From: Ganoderma boninense
Lineage: Eukaryota > Basidiomycota > Agaricomycetes > Polyporales > Polyporaceae
Assembly (NCBI GenBank): GCA_002900995.3
Contig: CM035305.1
Location: forward strand, 1,856,812-1,920,811
Direction of reading: 5' to 3'
DNA: 64,000 nucleotides
In this document: one piece after another, positions 56,214 to 64,000 of the stretch
Layout of the letters: the number at the start of each line of letters is the position of its first letter
Position numbering within the stretch: the stretch's first letter is position 1
Notes under the pieces: model-generated
The model's database searches: none
What the model was told of the DNA's origin: nothing
What the model saw: the letters and a program-made list of their open reading frames with translations, nothing else
Program-made: the position numbers and the translations under genes

Positions 56214-59186
56214 ATGCCAAAAAGCACCAAGAAAAAGAAGGACAAGGCTGCAGACTTCACTGTGCATAGAACCTTGTCTATTACGCCTCACTGAATGTCG
56301 AATCGCTCATGGCTTGTCTCAGAAAGCTAAACTCAAGCTAGGCAAGGGCAAGCAAACGCCAAGCAACGTTGTAGACACTTCTTTCAAAGCGAGATGTGAG
56401 TGCTTACCAAACACCAGACCCCAGTCTCTCATTTAGGCTCCAGCGATCGCCCTACCCACTCAGAACATCGCTCTCGAGAAAGATGAAGACGCCCCCAGCA
56501 CCAAGCGGAAACTCACCTTTGACGCCCTCCTCGTCCATATGAAGCACTACAATGCTACCACTCGAAAGGGTGATATGCGATCCTATTCATCCGGTCATGG
56601 AGCCTAATGTCTTTTCAGATGCTGTTCTTGGGTTGCGTGAGCTACTGGAGACACATCCTCGGCTCACCTTAACGCACCTTACACCTCTGATTAATGGCTG
56701 TGTTCGTCTGATCGGTGACGAGGCAAGCCACGCATAGATATGTAGTGTCATCCCGGCTTACCCGTTCTTTAGGACGCCAGTGTTCGTAAGACCCTCCTCT
56801 CCTTCTTCTCATGGCTGTTCCGGCAAGTGTCCCGAGTAAGTGGCTTTCCTGTTCTGCGTAAGATTTACTTATCTTTTCGTCGAACAGGACGACCTTGCAC
56901 CTCATTCCCCTGTTCTCCTCCTCTTCACTACGTCAGCACAGACGCACATCTTCCCTGAGATACGTATTGACGCAGTCCGGTTCCTGGACGTATACCTCGA
57001 ATACATCCCGGAGGTCGTCACAGAAGGATGGATGCTCTCTGGGGCAGGTAATCATGGAAGAAGGGTCATGGAAGGTTATCTCGGCATCCTCAATGCAGGG
57101 ACGACGTTCGGGGAAGGTGGTGGTATGTTCGGATTAGCATCATCGTTGCGAGTGCTTACTGAACGTTTTGTCAGACACGGGACCTGCACAAGCGACGTCT
57201 ACAGCAAGCGTTGTCCTGTCGCCGGCAGTAAGTAATCAACCCTCTTGTTATGCTTCTTTATGCGTGCACTACTTATGCTTATACTTTATGCAGTCCAAAC
57301 TCGTGGTCTTAAGATCTTTCGAGTCGTTCTTAGCTCACGCTGTCTCGTCATCGTGTAACGCGAAGGGTACCACCGAGTCATCTGCTGACGGCCTGACAAC
57401 ACCTACGTGGTACCTGTCTTCTTCTTTTGCGTCGAAGTCAGCTTTTGACGCCTTCGATGCGCTTCTTGAGCCGAGGTTTCCATCCAACGGCGACTCTCTC
57501 CGGGTGGAAGATGATAGGACGTGGTCACCAGAGAGCGCTGAGCACAACGAAGAGAACTTCGTTGGCCAATTTCCCCTCGTGGCAGACCCTTACTCATCAG
57601 CTTGGTCGCTACATGACATGGCCGATGTCGATAATGTGGTGGCTACCCTTCGAGAAGAAGCTCGAGCTGGGTCGGGAGCTGATGTTGAAGTTGTCTGTAC
57701 CGAAGTACGTCACCTTTCCCCCTCGCATCGTCCCTACTGCCTCCTGACCGGCCTTCAGCAATTGGCGCGAACCCTCCATCCGACGTTGGTGTCGACCTTC
57801 CTCGACTGCGCACCAACCGTATTTTCTCCCAGTTCCAACCCGCCCGAAACGGAGTTACATATGGTCACAGTCGTGTGTCGAATATGCCGCAGTCTGTACG
57901 GCCGGTTGCTGCAGGACACAGCCGAGGTACGCCGCAACCGCTGCTATGCTCCACTTCATAGATCTGATATACTGCAGTCGGGAGCATCACACAACTCTGC
58001 CGAGACAAACCTTCAGACTATCTTATCGTACCTCTCGCCATATTTCCCATTCGCCATCACTGCTCCCAACGCGAGACGGGACACCAAGGTGGAACAAGCT
58101 TTCCAAAACCTCAATCTCATTTTTTGCGAGCTTTCATCTTTCCTCCTCTTGTCCTCTCAAAAGACCACCGCTCGCCACTCATCGTCGCGGAAGACTGCTC
58201 GGCCTGAACGTAATCGCGGTTCAGAGTCAAGTAGTACATCCGTGCCCACTGCACACTCCCGTCAAGTTGGGCGAATCAGCGCATACATTGTGCAGCTGCT
58301 GCAAGGTCAAAGTGCTGCTCCCTCTCAATCCCTACCACGTCCTTTGGCTCCACAGGCATACATAGCCCTCCTACCAACGATATGGTCTCTGGCCAATAGT
58401 CTGCCCCCAGATGTATCCGATCCCTCAAGTTCGATCTTCTCCGCTGTTATTGACCACGCCGTCAAGGCTTCGTCGACATCTGCTGTGAAAAGACACACGG
58501 TCGACTTCGTCGGCAGACTATTGCTCGTACGTAGTGGATGTTTCTTCCCTTATCGTGCGCTGAAGGCGGCATCATTCCAGCTGGACAAAGAACCAGGAGT
58601 ATATGGGCAGGTTCGACGCTAGTCATTTCCCCGAGCAGGACGCGAAACTAGAAGAGTGGGTTTTGCAACTCCCAAGGACCCTTTGGGAGCTAGGAAGCAA
58701 CCACCTAGCTACAACAGAGGTCAGTGTGCCCCGCCGGCCTTACTTCATACCATTGAATCCAATCTTACTGTTGGAGCAGACGATAGTGCGGACTCCTCCT
58801 TCGTCTCGTGCAGCGCCGCTCCAGGCTACTCCAGCCGAGTGTACGTGGTTCCACCGGCCCCTTTTCCCCCACCATTTCTTGTACGTACGTAAGTCAGTGC
58901 TAATCCTGGGTATCCACCGCAGACTTTCGCAGCACTGCGGTCCCGCCTCCTTCCGTACTTCTCCATCACGCATCCGACCCGCGGAAAGCTTCCTGGCCCT
59001 TACGTCAAGTTGCCCGCTCAATCGCCGCTGCGACGTCTGGTACTCAATCTTGTCGCCACCATCATCGTCGCTGAAGGATATCGAGCCACCAGCGTGGGCG
59101 ATAGCCTGGAAGTCACAGTCAACGAGGCGGTCCAGGGAACGCCAGAGGCGTCGTATTGGGCAGGCGTATTGGCGCACAACCACTGA
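56214..59186 (+). CDS. IPI1: IPI1/TEX10 pre-60S ribosome biogenesis factor
   Basis: Subunit of the Rix1 complex (Ipi1-Rix1-Ipi3) needed for ITS2 processing and late nucleolar to nucleoplasmic maturation of the large subunit. Start MPKSTKKKKDKAADF, then the family signature KAKLKLGKGKQTPSNVVDTS with FKARSIALPTQNI. After that come helical repeats: RKLTFDALLVHMKHYNATTR, KDAVLGLRELLETHPRLTLT, HLTPLINGCVRLIGDEDASV, RKTLLSFFSWLF, FPEIRIDAVRFLDVYLEYIP. The rest is a long, poorly conserved alpha-helical region; final exons give EWVLQLPRTLWELGSNHLAT and TFAALRSRLLPYFSITHPTR, ending WAGVLAHNH. About fifteen introns of 50-60 bp. The homologues are shorter in yeast (about 330 residues) and longer in animals (TEX10), and this one is of the long type. 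Confidence 0.9.
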
Positions 59187-59342
59187 ATGTCCATGCTGTC
59201 TGGCGTTCAGGTTGTAATCCATGCATGTCTCAGCGCTCTCTATGCGGAAGATGTCTCTACTGCGGAACATGCTGTCGTCGTACTGTACAAGTGAGCGCAT
59301 ATGATCATAATGTCCTCGCGGAATGGGTAATCAGGATGCTCC

Positions 59343-61444
59343 TTACTCCCTCGCCGGCGGAGAGACTGACATCCGCGACTCCGCATCTTCGCCGCCCACA
59401 TCTTCGGCCTCCTCGGAACCGTCCGACCGCTGGTCGACGTCGCGATCGTGGGTCGCCGCGAACATGCCTAATATCATGTCCCGATCGAAAACCTCCTTCA
59501 ATCGCGCCTCTTTCAACGCGGGGACGTCCAGTTCCCAATCCGATATCTGCGCCTCGGAATCCTCGGTGCCGCTCGAGCTCTCGGACTCGATCTCGTTGTC
59601 GGAGGGGTCGTAAGCCTCATCGTCTTCCTCGTTTTCCTCGTCTTCGTCTTCGTCATCCGAATCATCGTCTTCATCTTCTTCATCCTCATCTCCTTCCCCG
59701 TCCTCGTCTTCTTCGCCTGACTCAGACTCTTGGACGAACGTCTCCGAGTCGTCGTCCTCTGGCGGGAGATGCACGAACCACGGGAGGTCGCCCTGCAGCC
59801 CACTGTCCGGAACCACGCACCAGGACGTCTGGACCACAAACAGGCCGGGGAGGCGATGTAGACGGAACCCGTCGTCAGCCACAAGGGAAGGGTGGCATAT
59901 CAGCGGCAGGTCGATGCGTGCCACCTTGCGCAGCCGGCGGAGCCGAACGAGGGACGGAAGGTGGCCCAGCGCGACCGCGTCGTCCGCTTCCACCTCGACC
60001 AATTCGCGTGTCGCGAGGCAGTCGTGGCACCAAATGTCGAGGTAGCGGATGGAGGACGAACGGATCCGCGAGAGGATCGTGCCGGTGTGGTGGTTCGGCC
60101 GCGCTGAAGGGAAGACGAAGTGGTCGAGGACCGGGCACCATTCCGAAAGGGCGTCCAGGTTGTTGACGGAGCACGCTATCCAGCTGTAGTCGTACACCCG
60201 GTCCTTCTTCTTTGGGAATATGTGGAGGTAGGTGAGGTTACGCCCGTGCTGCTTAAGGAGTGTCTCGGGAGTGCTTCGCAAAATAGCATCGTAAAGCTGG
60301 TGAGAGCCGGAAGCTCCCACTGGGAGCTCACATATGCGGTGAACCCGGGGTGATCTACGTACATTTGGAGGTCCTCGAGTTGCGGTAGTCTCCGCGTCGA
60401 GAGGGACGATGCATCCTTTACGAAGGGGTCGGCCGCAATCCGCCCGAGTTTGAGGGTGCGAAGAAGCCTTGCTGCGGATAACAATTCATGGAGCTCGACG
60501 ATCTGGGTTTCGGACAAGGGCATCGATATGTCTAGTTCTCGTAAACTCGAAGAAAGGATCCCTTGCATTAAACGGCCCATGTCGTCCGTGTGATCTTGTA
60601 AGAGCCATGCCGGGTTGAACCCGTCCCACGCGTTTGGGGAGCCTTCATGTGCCGAGTTCGTTGTAGGGAAGTTGGGGTGGGCGTGGAACGAGAAGGACCG
60701 CAGCGCGGTACATCTTCGCAAAATAAATAGAAGGTCGTTCTTCACTACTTCCGCACAGGGAGCCCAGATGACGCAGGAGTCCATCCGTATTCGTTGGATG
60801 AGCGAGGCAACGTTCCGTCCTACTTCGGAGGAGGAGAGTGTGCGGGCGAGTGCGGGTATCTGGCCCAAGCGACGGAAGACAACGTCCTCATATAGAACCG
60901 CCGTTGCGGGTCCAGAGAACGCCCTACAGACAAGAACGAGACCCTTGCGGAACCGAAGGTGGTTGAGCCAAGTACTCCAGGGACGCATGACGGAGGGGTC
61001 ATGCTCGTATTGAGGCGGAGAGGTGGCCTTGAATATTCGCATCAACACTTCCGGCGGTAATGAGGCTAGATGCAGGGATGCCCTAGGGATAGGTTGTAGG
61101 AACTGCGGCATGGTTCGTCAAAACAAACCACAAACGATGTATATTGAAGCTTACCCCGCCCTCTAGCATGAGGAACTTGACGGCCGCACGAAAGGCCTGA
61201 TTGTCTCTTTCGTTTACGGTCAGCTTCTGTGGGAAGAGATGCGTTGTGAGGAATGTTGAGCGAGTGGCGGGACGGTTATGCTCACGGGAGAGAGGGTTGC
61301 GAGTTCGGCCTTGAGGGAGGCAATGTCCGTCCTGAGCAATGCATTCTCTTGGCGAAGGGAGTTGATCTCTTTAGCAATATCAGACAAAGGACGATTGACT
61401 AGCTCGTCCAAGACGGTATCGTGAGCAGCTTGTTGCGCTCCCAT
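59343..61444 (-). CDS. F-box protein with N-terminal coiled coil and acidic C-terminus
   Basis: Exon 1 (MGAQQAAHDTVLDELVNRPL) includes a short heptad helix, EINSLRQENALLRTDIASLK with AELATL. Phase-0 introns join KLTVNERDNQAFRAAVKFLM, then FLQPIPRASLHLASLPPEVL and MRIFKATSPPQYEH, the F-box itself. Irregular leucine-rich sequence follows (RLPQLEDLQMYVDHPGFTAY, HGRNLTYLHIFPKKKDRVYD, SIRYLDIWCHDCLATRELVE). The C-terminal 120 residues hold a tract of mostly Asp and Glu, then DWELDVPALKEARLKEVFDR and stop. Between TAYVSSQWELPALTSF and YDAILRSTPETLLKQHG the frame shifts: one extra base in the A run 60293-60295 (plus strand) restores it; a 35-bp intron is the alternative. Likely an SCF substrate adaptor. 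Convergent with IPI1, 157 bp apart. Confidence 0.82.
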
Positions 61445-63375
61445 CTGGCCGAAAAGCCTTTAGACGTTGTATGGCGAGAGTGCATCGTATGCGAGGATTT
61501 GGGACAGATCAGAAACACGTTAGTGCCGCCCTCCCTGGGCGTCAATATCGATGGCCATCTATCTCATCGTCGACCGAGGACTACCACCGCGTAACCCCAC
61601 CTCGCACCTGGCCCCATCGTCGCATTCTCCACGTTTGCCTGGACGCCCCCTTCAACACCAGCTGCTGACCGACCGCCCCGCTCTTCACCCGAGCTTTCCC
61701 CATGTGCGCCTACCCGACCTTGGTACACACTGCATCACGACGATCCCGACTACGCACTTCACGTCTACCCAGTGAATAACATTCAGTCATGTTGGAAGGC
61801 TTGTCCTCCCAACGCTCCTCCGGGGATTTCGGAAATGATCTCTCCAGTCGTCCAGGTTCCAGTCCGACAGGCGGGAACATCCTCGGCATGCCTCGACCAC
61901 CGTGCCACCGGCAGAGGTCAGTACCACCACCACTGCCTTGCCTTCACGACTGGTCGCGTCCACGGACACCGACCTTGCAGGTTATTCCCCGGACGGGGGA
62001 GCCGAAGTCCGGGTCCGCGGACGGCGGAAGGTTAAGCGTGTACGAGTGCGCGCCGAAGGCACGGATGAGTGTCCGTTGGATGCTCGCCTCCGGAGCCTCT
62101 GCATCTAAACACATGCACTTTTAGAGGATTTCTGTGGATAACCAGTTAGCAGGAAATGGCGAGAATAACCAAATACAATTCCTGGGGAGACCGTACGAAA
62201 TTGTGGTCGATGCAGAGGTTATAAAATGTCTGCCGACATGACGTCACTGACCATCCCCATGGACACAACCTCGATTTGACAAGTACTGCCCTGATCACTT
62301 AGGACATGCTTAGCACACAGGACAGGAATGCAGGCAACCCTCTATGAGACAGTGCTTAAGTAAGTTGTAGAAAAGCTCCTTGATCTATCATCGTCAGCTG
62401 CGGAGGCCATCTCTGCGGTGCTGACTGGCAGATATGCACATGCTGTGAAGAGGGAGGAGCTCTACGCATTCGGTCGGCGAAACCATCGTCATCATCCACC
62501 GAACAAACAGACTGACACCTATATCAGGCACACAGTTGGCAACGGAGATACATTGTCATCGAGACGGCTCTCCTCAAGGCTCAGGCTGGTGCGGTAGCGA
62601 CGGTCAGCGTGTGGACTCGTCCAGATCTCGGCGGGCGATCGCGCAGGGCCTGTTTTCTCGGTTTCTCAGTCGCGCGGTGCTGAGATGTACCTGACGGCCG
62701 AGGAGCGGCCTTGACCGTGTCGTCGGAAACCCCCCTGCAATATTGGGCGTGCATGGGCGAGGCGGAGGCTGGCACAGAGACCTGGGATCTCCACGAATAG
62801 TAACAATGACTAACATCAGTTAACATTGATATCCCCCCCCTCCGTAGCCTGCTCTCCTGTTTCCTCACTAGCCCAGGGCCCAGGAAGTATGGGGTCTGGA
62901 GAAGAGAGCACGCGTAGGATCGCGCTCATCACGCATCATCCGCCGATGCTAGCACACGTGATCGCGACGCGCTGGTGCTCGCAGTGCTACTTATGTAGGT
63001 ATGGGCCACCATGCCAGGGTCCTGCAACTCGGCTGCTGTAGTCGGGACTACCTACTCACCGCCGGGATTTGCACAGAAATATCACACCGCTCCACAGCCA
63101 AGTTTCGCGTCGGCGTCGCAGCGCGGGTATCGTCAGGCTCCTTCCCACCGCACGCTTCGAGTTGAGGGCGATTTCTGGGAGCGAGGTTGGCCTGAATTCC
63201 TAGAGCGGTACACAGCCTGAATTATTAGCGCTGAATCACGTGCTTTGTACTCTTAACTTGCTTTCCCTCAACTCTCAGCGACGGCTGGCATCAAACACGA
63301 GTAAATAGCGGCGCCCCGGAGCCGAAGCGCTCGAATCCCCCCCATTTGGTAGGCCATCAACTCCTCGGCAATGAG
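61445..63375. other. Largely non-coding region with a weak candidate gene at 61789
   Basis: A plus-strand frame opens at 61789 (MLEGLSSQRSSGDFGNDLSS, RPGSSPTGGNILGMPRPP). A GT-AG intron, gtcagt...cttgcag at 61918-61980, could extend it to a stop at about 62036; the unspliced frame runs to 62124. No domain is recognised, so it is only a candidate. The rest (62125-63375) shows short frames without protein character and two C runs. Confidence 0.35.
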
Positions 63376-63464
63376 CATTTTTCGAGTAGTCCGAAGGTGA
63401 AGCCCCGCCCGCGCCCCTCGCGGTGCGGTGCGCGAGTCAGCGCGACACCGGCCCTGGTCTCGCG
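63376..63464 (+). repeat. Left arm of 89-bp perfect inverted repeat
   Basis: Begins catttttcgagtagtccga and ends ccctggtctcgcg. Reading the complement of 64000 back to 63912 gives the same 89 bases without a mismatch. Beyond 63464 the arms diverge. Confidence 0.95.
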
Positions 63465-63911
63465 CGCGCGGAGATTCTCGCCTTCCCACGCTATGCTACT
63501 TTAAACCCCTCAGTGCAATTGCTTGTAATTATGCTGGCTACTAAATATGTATGCAGAAGTGGAAATGGTTGTGTCCATAAGACTCAAGGTGTGGCTGAGG
63601 CCGCTGGGCCTCTCTGCGCGTGGCAGCTGAATCCACAAACATTGTCAACAACATCTCAGCCAGTATCGCGACTACTGCAGTGCGCATATATACACAACTT
63701 ACGCTGATGCTTTGTATAAGAATCCATCCAACTACAACTATTTCAGCCTCCAGGGAAGGGCAGCTTCACAGGGCTCAGCTTGTCTCTTTAGTACGGGTCC
63801 CGGGTGGCAGCGCAGGCCAACTGCAGTCTTCAAAGGGGTCAAAAAAGAGGGAAGAGCACCTCTATACCCTCAAGCCATTCCTCTTGAGAGATGGCAAAGA
63901 AATGGTGGTTT

Positions 63912-64000
63912 CGCGAGACCAGGGCCGGTGTCGCGCTGACTCGCGCACCGCACCGCGAGGGGCGCGGGCGGGGCTTCACCTTCGGACTACTCGAAAAATG
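63912..64000 (-). repeat. Right arm of 89-bp perfect inverted repeat
   Basis: Begins cgcgagaccagggccggt and ends gactactcgaaaaatg at the window end. It may extend further outside the window. Confidence 0.95.

Larger units (their letters stand above)
63376..64000. mobile_element. Foldback or MITE-like element bounded by 89-bp inverted repeats (right boundary at window edge)
   Basis: Two arms of 89 bp are exact reverse complements and enclose about 447 bp that encode nothing recognisable. The arms are GC-rich inside and begin with catttttcgag. The right arm reaches the last base of the window, so the true outer ends, any target-site duplication and the full length cannot be seen. The size and lack of a transposase would fit a non-autonomous DNA element; a terminal piece of a larger element is the alternative. 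Confidence 0.65.

Noticed and set aside
59156..60166. Plus-strand 336-codon frame opposite the F-box protein
   Set aside because: Its long Arg/Pro repeats are the antisense of the acidic tract and leucine-rich region of the minus-strand gene.
60293..60355. 35-bp intron (gtgagc...caccag) as the explanation for the frame change in the F-box gene
   Set aside because: Splice sites and phase fit, but the length is below the range of every other intron here and it would delete the protein-like VSSQWELPALTS; a one-base indel explains both sides better. Kept as an alternative.
1..64000. tRNA genes, rRNA, CRISPR arrays, riboswitches
   Set aside because: Scanned by eye for TTCRANNC arms, repeat-spacer patterns and rRNA motifs; nothing met the standard. 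A tRNAscan-SE run would be decisive.

Overview
The window is nuclear DNA of a filamentous basidiomycete, most likely an Agaricomycete (mushroom or wood-decay fungus). The evidence is dense genes on both strands, nearly all broken by many 45-80 bp introns with GTRNGT donors; about 55% G+C; and the gene set itself: a cellulose-binding-module-free GH5 mannanase, a fungal Zn2Cys6 regulator, SHB17-like and AIM6-like proteins and an IPI1 homologue. There are no operons or prokaryotic features, and I saw no convincing tRNA, rRNA or CRISPR array.

Layout. 0.1-3.5 kb: a large tail-anchored coiled-coil protein (-). 3.8-4.9: SHB17-like bisphosphatase (-). 5.7-6.7: Rac1 GTPase (+). 7.4-9.2: NGL2-like RNA exonuclease (+). 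9.7-13.3: a DH/PH RhoGEF (-). 13.7-14.6: small membrane protein (+). 15.6-16.8: YjbQ/UPF0047 protein with microexons (+). 17.0-17.8: an unresolved gene, perhaps arrestin-like (-). 18.4-21.3: Zn2Cys6 transcription factor (+). 22.0-23.2: CPSF30/Yth1 (-). 23.5-24.7: prephenate dehydratase (-). 25.2-29.3: M16 metallopeptidase (+). 29.4-30.9: NUFIP1/Rsa1 (-). 31.6-32.6: triple-KH protein (-). 33.1-33.9: ribosomal protein uL13 (-). 34.8-35.4: mitochondrial acyl carrier protein (+). 35.8-37.2: SMP-30 family (+). 38.1-39.1: mitochondrial bL17m (+). 39.3-40.5: AIM6-like phosphodiesterase (-). 40.5-45.4: a gene-poor 5 kb stretch. 45.4-53.0: two paralogous copies of a small unknown protein flanking an F-box/LRR protein, a tetraspan membrane protein, an NPC2-like lipid-transfer protein and an ERI1-type exonuclease. 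53.3-55.7: secreted GH5 beta-mannanase (-). 56.2-59.2: IPI1 (+). 59.3-61.4: coiled-coil/F-box protein with a very acidic tail (-). 61.4-63.4: little recognisable. 63.4-64.0: a pair of perfect 89-bp inverted repeats, the second running to the last base of the window.

Most genes are housekeeping and unrelated to their neighbours. Possible functional groupings are Rac1 close to a RhoGEF, and several ribosome or RNP biogenesis genes (NUFIP1/Rsa1, uL13, bL17m, IPI1). The points most worth a second look are the small paralogous family at 45.4 and 52.5 kb, the terminal inverted repeats, extremely small exons (6, 12 and 13 nt) and GC-AG introns, and four genes whose homologous reading frame needs a one-base correction, in three of them at a homopolymer run.
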